Assembly: GCA_903919925.1 (NCBI GenBank)
Contig: CAIXKO010000774.1
Coordinates: forward strand, 1-46,378
DNA: 46,378 nt
Origin: an uncultured Bacteroidota bacterium
GTDB taxonomy: Bacteria > Bacteroidota > Bacteroidia > Bacteroidales > UBA12481
Reading direction: 5' to 3'
Part shown: one piece after another, positions 38,701 to 46,378 of the stretch
How the letters are laid out: each line of letters begins with the position of its first letter
Numbering within the stretch: the stretch's first letter is position 1
The notes under the pieces: model-generated
The model's input: only the letters and a program-made list of their open reading frames with translations
The model's database searches: none
Told to the model about the DNA's origin: nothing
Translations under genes and position numbers: made by a program

Positions 38701-41001
38701 ATGTTAAGAAATTCAGTCTTAAGTTGTTTTATGTTTTTACTTATTCCTGTAATATTAATGGGCCAGGTTACAGTACGAGGACGTGTTACTGATGCACAAA
38801 CTGGCGATGTCCTTGCAGGTGCAAATATTCAGAGTGTTACAACCGGTCAAGGAGTAAGCTCTGATACGGAAGGCAAGTTTCAATTGGATCTTCCTGATTC
38901 AAAAGTTCAGATCAGGGTGACTTATTTAGGTTATTCGACGGAATTGAAATGGATAAATACTCATAAAAGGGATCAGTTTTTCGAGATTTTAATGACACCA
39001 ACAGCCATCAGTACTTCGGCAGTTTTAGTTACCGCTACAAAAACCAGGAAGCGTATTGCTGAGATACCTGGCAGAACGGAATGGCTGTCATCCAAACAAT
39101 TGGAAGCCATACCAATGGCCCAAGCTGATGATTTTTTACGTACCATTCCAGGAATTCAGGTCAGCCGCGAGCATGGTTTGTTAGATCACAGCAGTACTGT
39201 TAGCATGCGCGGATTAGGAGGGGATCAGCAGGGAAGGTACCTGGTTCTACTTGACGGCGTGCCCATGAACAAGGCCGATGGTGGATCGGTCAACTGGAAC
39301 AGTATAAATAGTATTGAAATCAGTCAGATTGAAGTGGCAAAGGGGCCCGGGTCATCGCTTTACGGCGGAAATGCAATGGGAGGTGTTATCAACTACATCC
39401 GCAAAACCCCGGTACGCCCATTAGAAGGCTCAGGGCAGGTTGAATATGGCAGCATGAACACTATGAGAGGGAAGTTTACCGCTGGAGGGAATCCCAAACT
39501 TGGCAATAAAGGGTTTTATTGGAACATCCAGGGCTTTGGATCCAAAAGCGACGGTTATAACCAAACTCCTATAGAGGCCAGGGATTCGACCACGATTGCC
39601 GGTTCCATGAAAGAATGGGGTGGAGGGGCCAGATTTGGATACAGGATCAATAATCACCATAAAATCGAGATAAATAGTGGATATTGGAGGGATCGCAGGG
39701 GATCAGGAACAAAAATTCTCGCCGAAACAGGCACCTATTTTTCCCATGCGGTATTGGATAAATCAATCAAATACACAGGTAATGTAAGTAAAGCCGCCTG
39801 GTCAGTAATTGCTTACCATACTGGCGAAGATTATTCCAGACTGAATGAGTCAATCAAGGCAACCGGCAATTCCTTTGTATATAGTTCATATTCTGTTACT
39901 TCCAACAGGAATGATATGGGGCTTCAGCTTCACACTGACTACAATTCAGGAAGAAACCTGGTTTCATTCGGTGCCGAATTGAAAGAGGGTTCTGTATTTG
40001 GACAGGATATTTATACAACTTCCACTGATACGGTAACCAACAAGGGCAAAATGCGTAATGTTGCGCTCTATATGCAGGATCAGGTTTCGCTGATTAGTGA
40101 GCATCTTGTTTTAGTTGCAGGTATCCGGTGGGATGCGTCGACTTTTTACGATGGTGGTTTTTACATTTCGAGTCCAACTTCAGCAACCAGTATTCTCAGT
40201 AAGCTTCAGAATCTGGAGTTAGGTAGCAACAATTGGTCGGAATTCAGTCCGAAATTAGCTTTAAAATATACCACCAGTTCGGGATTCTCGGGTTATCTAT
40301 CTTATGGACATGGTTTTCGCCCATCGATACTTGATGATATGTGTCGTTCCGGGTTTATACGGGGCGGCTTTAAACGAGCTAATCCCTACCTGGGACCGGA
40401 GAATCTCAATAGCTTTGAAACCGGAGGAGATCTGATGATCGGTAAAAGGACTAAGCTCTCCGTAAGTGGATATTATTCCATGGGTAAAGATTTTATTTAC
40501 CTGGTGAGCTCAGGAGATTCCATTTTGCAGGGAACAAAAAAGAAACCGCTTATTGAGGCTCGAAACATCTCAGGTGTGCGGATTATGGGAATAGAATCTT
40601 CCTTGAATATGGACTTAGGAAAAAGCACAACCGGGTATGTTCAGTACACCTATACACACTCGCAAATTACTGATTATTTGCCTTTGACAGGGCTTGCCAA
40701 CCTCAAAGGGAAGCATCTCATTTATGTACCTAATCACCAGATATCTGCAGGACTAATCTGGAGAAACAGATGGTTGAGCACGAGTGTTCAATGTTCCTGG
40801 TTGAGTGAGCAATGGATGGATGATGTTAATACGGTATCCATTCCGGGCTATTTAAAAGTTGACGCCCGTATCTGGACCGATTTAGGCAACTTCAGGATAT
40901 ATATTAATGGTCAAAACCTCAATAATGTGGTTTATCTTGAAGGACATGGAATGCAGTCCATGGGCCGGTATTTGTCATTAGGACTTTCTTATCGTTTTTA
41001 A
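38701..41001 (+). CDS. TonB-dependent outer membrane receptor, candidate oxyanion receptor
   Basis: The 766-residue protein has a signal peptide (about 1-21) and a carboxypeptidase-regulatory-like domain (VTVRGRVTDAQTGDVLAGANI, about 23-100). The plug carries SMRGLGGDQQGRYLVLLDGVP near 155-175 and GPGSSLYGGNAMGGVINYI near 216-234, and a beta-barrel runs to the C-terminal LSLGLSYRF. It is SusC-like only in the first domain, and no SusD partner follows. Its place between the tungstate-binding lipoprotein and the permease suggests that it takes up tungstate, molybdate or a chelate of them across the outer membrane using TonB energy. The ligand is inferred from context only. Siderophore-type ligands remain the alternative. 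Confidence 0.85.
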   Translation: MLRNSVLSCFMFLLIPVILMGQVTVRGRVTDAQTGDVLAGANIQSVTTGQGVSSDTEGKFQLDLPDSKVQIRVTYLGYSTELKWINTHKRDQFFEILMTPTAISTSAVLVTATKTRKRIAEIPGRTEWLSSKQLEAIPMAQADDFLRTIPGIQVSREHGLLDHSSTVSMRGLGGDQQGRYLVLLDGVPMNKADGGSVNWNSINSIEISQIEVAKGPGSSLYGGNAMGGVINYIRKTPVRPLEGSGQVEYGSMNTMRGKFTAGGNPKLGNKGFYWNIQGFGSKSDGYNQTPIEARDSTTIAGSMKEWGGGARFGYRINNHHKIEINSGYWRDRRGSGTKILAETGTYFSHAVLDKSIKYTGNVSKAAWSVIAYHTGEDYSRLNESIKATGNSFVYSSYSVTSNRNDMGLQLHTDYNSGRNLVSFGAELKEGSVFGQDIYTTSTDTVTNKGKMRNVALYMQDQVSLISEHLVLVAGIRWDASTFYDGGFYISSPTSATSILSKLQNLELGSNNWSEFSPKLALKYTTSSGFSGYLSYGHGFRPSILDDMCRSGFIRGGFKRANPYLGPENLNSFETGGDLMIGKRTKLSVSGYYSMGKDFIYLVSSGDSILQGTKKKPLIEARNISGVRIMGIESSLNMDLGKSTTGYVQYTYTHSQITDYLPLTGLANLKGKHLIYVPNHQISAGLIWRNRWLSTSVQCSWLSEQWMDDVNTVSIPGYLKVDARIWTDLGNFRIYINGQNLNNVVYLEGHGMQSMGRYLSLGLSYRF

Positions 41002-41012
41002 TATTTAAAACA

Positions 41013-42074
41013 ATGAAAATTAGACTATTAAGTTTTTTGATGGTGATAGGTGTCCTGACTTCATGCAACCCTTCACAACCTCCGGTTAAAGCTTTGGATC
41101 AGCCGATTGCAGTTTATGACTCAACTGATCGTACGAATGATTTTTATGATAATGAGCCTATTGTGGATCTCCCGGGTTCAGATGAAATTGAAATCAGTGG
41201 AGAAGTTGCAGAAAATCAAAGTGTTAAGCTTTCTGAACTTCCGGTTAGAAGTCTGATTGTTAAGGAGACCAGAATTGAAAACGGGGAGATTGCCTTTACA
41301 GGAGCTTATCGCTATGATGGAGTATCGTTGTATGATATTCTGAACCGGGTAAAAGTGGTCAAGAAAAATGCGAAGGAGTTTAACCCCATAATCGATCAGT
41401 ATGCAGTTGTTTACAATGCAGCCGGGGATTCGGTAGTCTTTAGCTGGGGTGAGATATATTACCCTGTTCAGCCTCACCAGATAATTATTGCTACCCACGT
41501 TGTTCGCATTGTCCCGACAAAATCAAAAGACAAATGGCCACTTCCGGCAAGTAAAAAAATCATTGCAGGGACCGACCTGATAACGGAAAGAAACATTATG
41601 GATCCGGTTAAGATTGTGATCCGCAGTCTCAATGTTAATTACAAAGTGGATCGCAACATAAAACTATGGGCTCCGGAATTGATTATTGAAGGAAAGGACA
41701 AACAGTCTGTTAAATTGAAGGAACTTCCATCGGGCCTTTCAGCAGAGGAGTTTGATCACGTGTTTTATGGACGAGGCATGGGTATTCATGGAATAACACT
41801 GACAAAGGGAGTCTTTCTGAAGGATCTTTTTGGGGAATCTTTAAAGCCTGATATTAGTTTAATAAGGAGAGGACTTTTTGTAATTACGGGTCTTGATGGA
41901 TATCGCTGCTCGGTCACCTATTCAGAGTTGATGAACAGGAACGACAATGCGGAGGTTATCATTCAGAACAGGGGAAACAATGCAGATGGAGGAAGGTTCT
42001 CCTGTTTATTCATGGCCGACTTTTTCTCAGACCGTGCAATAAAATCGATCTCTGAAATACGTTTAGTTCAGTGA
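41013..42074 (+). CDS. Lipoprotein with two degenerate sulfite-oxidase-like pterin-binding folds
   Basis: The 353-residue lipoprotein (lipobox LTSC, Cys18) contains two similar halves, about residues 58-190 and 200-353. Each follows the molybdopterin-binding oxidoreductase (SUOX) pattern: VKLSELP...TGAYRYDGVSLYDILNRV in the first, and VKLKELP...GIHGITLTKGVFLKDL with VITGLDGYRCSVTYSELM in the second. The metal-binding catalytic Cys of sulfite oxidase is not evident. It may be a periplasmic binding or chaperone protein for the metal or its pterin complex, set between the receptor (11 bases upstream) and the ABC permease. The family assignment is by motif pattern and should be treated as moderate. 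Confidence 0.65.
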   Translation: MKIRLLSFLMVIGVLTSCNPSQPPVKALDQPIAVYDSTDRTNDFYDNEPIVDLPGSDEIEISGEVAENQSVKLSELPVRSLIVKETRIENGEIAFTGAYRYDGVSLYDILNRVKVVKKNAKEFNPIIDQYAVVYNAAGDSVVFSWGEIYYPVQPHQIIIATHVVRIVPTKSKDKWPLPASKKIIAGTDLITERNIMDPVKIVIRSLNVNYKVDRNIKLWAPELIIEGKDKQSVKLKELPSGLSAEEFDHVFYGRGMGIHGITLTKGVFLKDLFGESLKPDISLIRRGLFVITGLDGYRCSVTYSELMNRNDNAEVIIQNRGNNADGGRFSCLFMADFFSDRAIKSISEIRLVQ

Positions 42075-42082
42075 GAATGACG

Positions 42083-42108
42083 GTAGGGACGTACAATTGC
42101 ATCCTCGT
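42083..42108. repeat. Degenerate copy of the GTAGRGACG palindrome
   Basis: GTAGGGACGTACAATTG followed by CATCCTCG resembles the left arm and centre of the family element, while the right arm has decayed. It lies in the gap between the lipoprotein stop and the permease start, inside the presumed operon, so it is probably not an effective terminator here. Confidence 0.4.
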
Positions 42109-42137
42109 ATGATTGCAACATTTTGGGTTTAAGGGAC

Positions 42138-42926
42138 ATGAATCGGTCAGGATTATCATTAGTATTTGCAATTCTCGGAGGGTTGGTGCTTTTGTTTATA
42201 CTTGCGCCTTTAGTGGGTATTTTCTTAAGGACTACTCCAGGTGAATTTTTTGAAACTGTTCAGGACAAGGACATTACAGCAAGTATCCTGTTAACTCTTT
42301 CCATTTCAATGTTCACCACCCTTGTTTTTGCGGTTGGAGCGGTTCCATTGGCTTTTTTGCTTGCACGGAAGAATTTCAGAGGCAGGAGCCTTGTACAGTC
42401 GCTTATCGATTTACCGATTGTGATACCACATTCTGCTGCTGGAATTGCCTTACTGGGTTTGGTATCACGCGATTCAGTGCTTGGGAAAGCAGCTTCGTAC
42501 ATAGGACTGGATTTTGTGGGCCACCCAATTGGTATTGGTATTGCCATGGCATTTGTGAGTGTACCTTTTCTCATTCAGTCGGCCCGTAATGGTTTTGAGA
42601 AGGTGCCGGTAAGGCTGGAGAAAGCCGCAATGAACCTGGGGGCTACGGGTTGGAGAGCCTTTAGGACCATAAGTGTGCCCTTGGCTGGGCGGAGCATAGT
42701 TTCCGGGCTGGTTATGATGTTTTCACGCGGGCTGAGTGAATTCGGAGCGGTTGTAATTATCGCTTATTACCCAATGGTAACTCCTGTATTGATTTGGGAT
42801 CGTTTCAATTCCTTCGGATTAAAGTATGCAAGGCCGGTTGCAGCTGTTTTTATCCTGGTGTGTCTGATTTTCTTTGTCGCATTGCGTTTATTATCAAACA
42901 AGAAAGCAGATGATCAGAATAGATAG
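42138..42926 (+). CDS. wtpB: Tungstate/molybdate ABC transporter permease
   Basis: The 262-residue inner membrane protein has about six hydrophobic segments. The conserved EAA-type loop EKAAMNLGATGWRAFRTISVPLAGRSI (about residues 163-189) contacts the ATPase. DLPIVIPHSAAGIALLGL near 92 and SRGLSEFGAVVII near 196 match ModB/WtpB/TupB permeases. I use the ATG at 42138, since the frame extends to a TTG at 42123. It overlaps the ATPase gene by 17 bases, so the pair is coupled. Whether it belongs to the Wtp, Tup or Mod class is taken from the binding protein. Confidence 0.9.
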   Translation: MNRSGLSLVFAILGGLVLLFILAPLVGIFLRTTPGEFFETVQDKDITASILLTLSISMFTTLVFAVGAVPLAFLLARKNFRGRSLVQSLIDLPIVIPHSAAGIALLGLVSRDSVLGKAASYIGLDFVGHPIGIGIAMAFVSVPFLIQSARNGFEKVPVRLEKAAMNLGATGWRAFRTISVPLAGRSIVSGLVMMFSRGLSEFGAVVIIAYYPMVTPVLIWDRFNSFGLKYARPVAAVFILVCLIFFVALRLLSNKKADDQNR

Positions 42927-43968
42927 AATATTCAAAAGTTTTGGCAGCTTCCAAATCTACGATGTTTCCCTGGAGATAGAGCCGGGGGATTATGTTGTTT
43001 TGCTGGGGGACTCCGGATCAGGGAAGTCTGTATTACTGGAGATTATTGCTGGACTGACACCACCCGATAGTGGCCACATTTTTCTGAATAACAACGACAT
43101 TACTGATCTGCCGATCAGAAGCAGACCTTTTGGAATGGTTTTCCAGGATCTGGCGCTGTTCCCGCATTTAACTGTTAAAAACAATCTGGCTTACCCACTT
43201 AAGGCAAGACATCTCTCAAAAGCTGAGATTAATAGGCGGATAATGGAATTGTCAGAAAATCTGGATATTGCCAACCTGTTGAATCGTTTTCCTAATACGT
43301 TATCGGGGGGTGAAAGGCAAAGGGTGGCACTTGCCCGAACCTTGGCAACGGAACCTGCATGTCTTCTTTTAGATGAACCATTAACCGCCATTGATGCGCA
43401 TATCCGAAAGGAAATCAAATCCATACTTCGGAAATTGAATCGCAATGGACAAACCATCATTCACGTAACGCATGATTATCAGGAAGCTATGAGTTTGGCT
43501 TCCCGAATTGGGATTCTGGAGAATGGTCGTCTGATCCACTTTGGGCAAGCTGTTGAAGTTCTCAAAAATCCGGTAAGCCCCTTTATGGCCAGTTTTACAG
43601 GTATCCGGAATTTTATCCCGGTAACCCTTTCAAGAGATTTGTCGGATGGTTTGGTTAAAGCCTGGACCGAGCAAAACATTCCATTGTTTTTACAAACGGA
43701 AAAAGATCATGGCACGGGATACCTGATGATTCCTGAGGATGCTGTTTTCCTTTCGTTGTTGCCAGTGGCTACTAGTGCTGCAAACCAGTTGAAAGGTGAA
43801 ATTATCGAAATTATTCCAGCACACTATGGCAACGAGGTTGTAATAGATGTTGGCTTTTCATTAGTTGCGTTGCTTACTTCAAGCGGCATTGATCGGTTGT
43901 CCATCAAACCCGGAGATGTGGTTTATGCATGTTTTAAGGCAACGGCAATAAGGTTTATCAAGAAATAG
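42910..43968 (+). CDS. wtpC: Tungstate/molybdate ABC transporter ATPase with TOBE/MOP domain
   Basis: The 352-residue protein powers import. Walker A GDSGSGKS is near residues 33-40, the Q-loop is in FGMVFQDLALFPHL near 74-87, the signature LSGGERQR near 132, Walker B CLLLDEPLTAID near 152, and the H-loop His in HVTHD near 188. The C-terminal region (about 230-352) contains a TOBE/MOP-like domain, with LKGEIIEIIPAHYGNEVVIDV near 290, that can sense bound oxyanion. I use the ATG at 42910, since the longer frame to 42874 lies deep inside the permease gene. No clear terminator follows, although an AT-rich inverted repeat lies at 44050-44068. Confidence 0.92.
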   Translation: MIRIDRIFKSFGSFQIYDVSLEIEPGDYVVLLGDSGSGKSVLLEIIAGLTPPDSGHIFLNNNDITDLPIRSRPFGMVFQDLALFPHLTVKNNLAYPLKARHLSKAEINRRIMELSENLDIANLLNRFPNTLSGGERQRVALARTLATEPACLLLDEPLTAIDAHIRKEIKSILRKLNRNGQTIIHVTHDYQEAMSLASRIGILENGRLIHFGQAVEVLKNPVSPFMASFTGIRNFIPVTLSRDLSDGLVKAWTEQNIPLFLQTEKDHGTGYLMIPEDAVFLSLLPVATSAANQLKGEIIEIIPAHYGNEVVIDVGFSLVALLTSSGIDRLSIKPGDVVYACFKATAIRFIKK

Positions 43969-44049
43969 AAATCAGGAGACTCAGCTGTTCGCCTCAATGC
44001 TGATTGGTGGATTTGAGAAATTTCGATCTCCTACCGGGTTTTGACACGA

Positions 44050-44068
44050 TCAAAATTATTAATTTTGA
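44050..44068. promoter_or_regulatory. Inverted repeat TCAAAATT-ATT-AATTTTGA
   Basis: Perfect 8-base arms around 3 bases lie between the ATPase gene and the MBG-domain gene. It could be an operator for the latter or a weak hairpin. The stem is A/T-only except two pairs, so a terminator role is unlikely. Confidence 0.35.
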
Positions 44069-44097
44069 CATCTATCTAACCTGGCAGAACATTTGTT

Positions 44098-46173
44098 TTG
44101 CTGTATTGTCTGCCTGTTATTGTGCCAAAAATAAATCTTATAGTACCAGAATCGGAACTGCTTAAACCAAGGTGGTGGTTGAGCTTAGATGAGCATTCTC
44201 TGCTATACCTTACTGGATTGAATTATTCTTTACTATTTATATTTTGGTTGACTTGTCTAACTTTTGCGCCTTCGGCATTGGCTTTCGATTCCATGGGATT
44301 GACATCAGAGGGAAAAATATTTTTGGTCAGTAATCCCACGCCAATAACTGTGACTGCTAACCCGGGTCAAACCAAGATTTTTGGTGACATAGATCCTAAA
44401 TTTGAATTTACGGTAGATCCACCAGGCACCTATCCTTTTACAGGAGCGTTAAGCAGAATAGCTGGTGGAACAGTTGGCGTACCTTATCCTATCACTAAAG
44501 GCAATTTATCAGCCGGAGCAAATTACACCATCTCCTTTGTTTCTGCGGATTTTTACATCAAAGCCAAACCCATTACGGTAATAGCAGATTCAGTGGCCAA
44601 ACAATATGGTGATCCCGATCCTGCATTGACTTATTCGTTTAATCCTAAGTTGCTCGCTGGCGATGATTTTTCAGGAGCATTAGAGCGACTACCGGGCGAG
44701 ATGCCAGGGGAATACCCGATCAATTCTGGAAATCTGACCGCCGGGTCCAATTATATTATCACCTTTCTTACTGGGGTTTTTACCATCACAAAAAGCACTA
44801 ATTATCAAATCACGGTGACCGTTGAACCCGGGCAAAGCAAGGTTTACGGGGAACCTGATCCGGTTTTAAGGTATTTTGTCAGTCCTCACCTCTTTCCAGG
44901 AGATACAATTTCCGGCTCCCTTTCCCGTGATCCTGGTGAAAGCACCGGACTTTACAAGATTCGGCAGGGTAGCCTTACTGCCGGGGTGAATTACCAGATT
45001 AGCTTTGTATCAGATGATTTGGTAATTAGTCAGAAACCTATTTTGGTTCGATCATCAGCGAACAAGAAAATTTATGATGGAACTCGGTCGTGTTCAGTTG
45101 TTCCAACTATTTCACCAGGTTTGGTGGAAGGTGATATTGGCGGATTCATCCAGGAATACAAGGATAAAAATGCAGGAACCGGAAAGACTATAACACCTAA
45201 AGGGCAAGTTAGCAGTCCTAATTCCGGAAATAATTATGAGATAACATTCGAGTCTGTTCATGATGGGATTATTGAACCGCTTTCCATACCGGTAATGGTT
45301 TCGGTTTCTAATAAAGTTTACGATGGAAGTACAACTGCGATCCTGCTAAAGTGTTGGTTAATTGATGTACTGAGCGGAGACAATGTATCAGTTACCGGCG
45401 GAGCAGCAAAATTCATTACCCCTGATACAGGAAATGGAAAATCTGTAGAAGCAACCGGGTTTACTCTTTCAGGGTTAGATTCCTTAAACTATTCGCCAAA
45501 TCACATCCCGGCAATCACCACTGCTGATATCACGCCATTAGGTGTTAACACCACTGTTGAGGTTAATCCGTCATCTTTTACGTCCTTAAGTGAAATTGCA
45601 ACATTTACAGCAATTGTTCATGGAGGTGCTCCTTTGGAAGGCGGACCGCCTGCAGCTCTATCAGCAACCTTTTCTTTTGAAGGCAATTCGATCAGTAATG
45701 CCGCCGGGCAAACTATGATACCACTTGAAGCATCAGGACCCGACCTGGTTGCTAAACTAAGTGTCCCTCTTCAAAATTTAACGATTACCGGTTCGATGGT
45801 TTCCGGCACTAAAGAGATAGTTTCAACTATCAATTCCAAAAATTCGAATTACCTGATCGAACCGGGTTTTTCAGGTACATATTTTGAATATTCAACTGGA
45901 TTTGAAATCAAGGTTTACCCCAATCCAGCAAACCCATTAAGCGGAACTGGTATCAACTTTCAGTTGTCCTTGCGGCATGGTTCAAACGTTAAAATCGAAC
46001 TATATGAGCCAAGTGGAAAGCAGATAGGTGAATTATTCAACGAGTTTTTGGAGGGAGGGGCTTCCAAGACAATTGTTTACAATCATTCGCTGAGACAGGG
46101 GGTTTACCCCTATCGGATCATAACAGACAACCAGGTTGTTAAGGGTAAAATCGTAGTAATCCGGGTATATTAG
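44098..46173 (+). CDS. Secreted MBG/YDG-repeat protein with T9SS sorting domain
   Basis: The frame encodes up to 691 residues. A hydrophobic segment SLLFIFWLTCLTFAPSALA (about 43-61) looks like a signal peptide. Three MBG repeats follow (about 83-160, 161-238, 241-318), each with a KxxG(D/E)xDP motif and a late AG(A/S/V)NYxI(S/T)F strand. Next come two YDG repeats with KIYDGT and KVYDGS (about 319-398, 399-482), an Ig-like region, and a C-terminal T9SS type A domain from about 605 with YPNPANPL and GVYPYRI. It is probably a surface adhesin or stalk. The start is uncertain: there is no ATG before the signal, only TTG at 44098 or 44218 and a GTG near 44122. The frame opens after a stop at 44077-44079. 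A 5' truncation is possible. Confidence 0.75.
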   Translation: MLYCLPVIVPKINLIVPESELLKPRWWLSLDEHSLLYLTGLNYSLLFIFWLTCLTFAPSALAFDSMGLTSEGKIFLVSNPTPITVTANPGQTKIFGDIDPKFEFTVDPPGTYPFTGALSRIAGGTVGVPYPITKGNLSAGANYTISFVSADFYIKAKPITVIADSVAKQYGDPDPALTYSFNPKLLAGDDFSGALERLPGEMPGEYPINSGNLTAGSNYIITFLTGVFTITKSTNYQITVTVEPGQSKVYGEPDPVLRYFVSPHLFPGDTISGSLSRDPGESTGLYKIRQGSLTAGVNYQISFVSDDLVISQKPILVRSSANKKIYDGTRSCSVVPTISPGLVEGDIGGFIQEYKDKNAGTGKTITPKGQVSSPNSGNNYEITFESVHDGIIEPLSIPVMVSVSNKVYDGSTTAILLKCWLIDVLSGDNVSVTGGAAKFITPDTGNGKSVEATGFTLSGLDSLNYSPNHIPAITTADITPLGVNTTVEVNPSSFTSLSEIATFTAIVHGGAPLEGGPPAALSATFSFEGNSISNAAGQTMIPLEASGPDLVAKLSVPLQNLTITGSMVSGTKEIVSTINSKNSNYLIEPGFSGTYFEYSTGFEIKVYPNPANPLSGTGINFQLSLRHGSNVKIELYEPSGKQIGELFNEFLEGGASKTIVYNHSLRQGVYPYRIITDNQVVKGKIVVIRVY

Positions 46174-46239
46174 CATACATCGGTGCAATTGATTCAGATT
46201 TCTAGCAATATTTCACATCAGGTCGTAGACAATTCATGT

Positions 46240-46247
46240 TATCTTTG
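46240..46247 (+). promoter_or_regulatory. Putative -7 box of the ModE-like gene (TATCTTTG)
   Basis: TATCTTTG matches TAnnTTTG exactly, 23 bases before the ATG at 46271, so the last gene is probably transcribed on its own. Confidence 0.5.
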
Positions 46248-46270
46248 GGTGAAAATCAATAATTGGCAGA

Positions 46271-46378
46271 ATGGCTGGTCCGCAAGGTTCCAAGTATTAC
46301 AATGTTTTCCTTGAGTACGGTGTTTACCTTACTAACCGGGAATCGGGAGGGCGATTGGATGATGCTTTAGTACAATTA
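46271..46378 (+). CDS. N-terminal part of a possible ModE-type winged-helix regulator (cut by window edge)
   Basis: Only 36 residues are in the window: an open frame starting MAGPQGSKYYNVFLEYGVYL and continuing through RESGGRLDDALVQL. SKYY plus a short strand, a loop and an LxDALVxL-like helix is how single-domain ModE-like winged-helix proteins of Bacteroidota begin. The helix-turn-helix itself would follow beyond the edge. The nearby tungstate/molybdate importer supports this reading. The identity remains tentative because the diagnostic helix-turn-helix is missing. Confidence 0.45.
   Translation, partial: MAGPQGSKYYNVFLEYGVYLTNRESGGRLDDALVQL

Overview
The window looks like a chromosomal segment of a Bacteroidota bacterium, probably an anaerobic or microaerophilic member of the Bacteroidales/Marinilabiliales type. 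The main pointers are TAnnTTTG-type -7 promoter boxes, a secreted protein with a type IX secretion (T9SS) C-terminal sorting domain, a TonB-dependent receptor with a carboxypeptidase-like N-terminal domain, an ECF sigma/anti-sigma pair, the futalosine menaquinone route (MqnB, MqnD), hexameric glutamate dehydrogenase and a tungsten-type aldehyde:ferredoxin oxidoreductase. No rRNA, tRNA, CRISPR array, transposase or phage gene was seen. The lineage is inferred from family content, not measured.

Layout. Positions 1-6362 hold a gene tail, a receiver-domain/PEP-binding fusion, gdhA, and a reverse folE-fabD pair. Positions 6462-11710 hold a forward run: mqnB, mqnD, a split class I lanthipeptide-type dehydratase (LanB N and C parts as two genes joined by an ATGA overlap), then an Fe/Mn superoxide dismutase with its own Fur/PerR-like box. 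Positions 11766-17037 (reverse) form a compact five-gene corrinoid methyl-transfer operon: corrinoid protein, two UroD-fold methyltransferases (one fused to tandem thioredoxin folds), a CobW-type GTPase and a homocysteine methyltransferase without folate or B12 domains. A nitroreductase diverges from it.

Positions 17665-28377 are mixed: a promoter/terminator-bounded possible small RNA, a second, exported superoxide dismutase, a 1078-residue dehydrogenase that fuses all three HcnABC-type subunits, an OmpH/Skp-like chaperone, a glycosyltransferase, a FtsB/DivIC-like protein, a delta-1-pyrroline-5-carboxylate dehydrogenase, and an ECF sigma/anti-sigma/DUF4097 module.

Positions 28460-46378 appear to be a tungsten (or molybdenum) locus. 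A reverse operon (DUF364, ThiF-like, lipoprotein, ThiS-like) diverges from an aldehyde:ferredoxin oxidoreductase gene. After a rhamnosidase, a DUF4412-like protein and a FkbM methyltransferase come a WtpA-type tungstate-binding lipoprotein, a TonB-dependent receptor, a lipoprotein with two sulfite-oxidase-like pterin-binding folds, an ABC permease and an ATPase with a TOBE/MOP tail. A T9SS-exported MBG/YDG protein follows, and the window ends in a gene whose first residues resemble ModE-type regulators. Together these could take tungstate from outer membrane to cytoplasm and supply the oxidoreductase with its cofactor. A 10-base word shared by the regions upstream of the oxidoreductase and the TonB receptor may be a common operator. 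The strongest candidates for undescribed biology are this complete oxyanion import and use locus, the corrinoid operon ending in a stand-alone homocysteine methyltransferase, and the split LanB attached to menaquinone genes.
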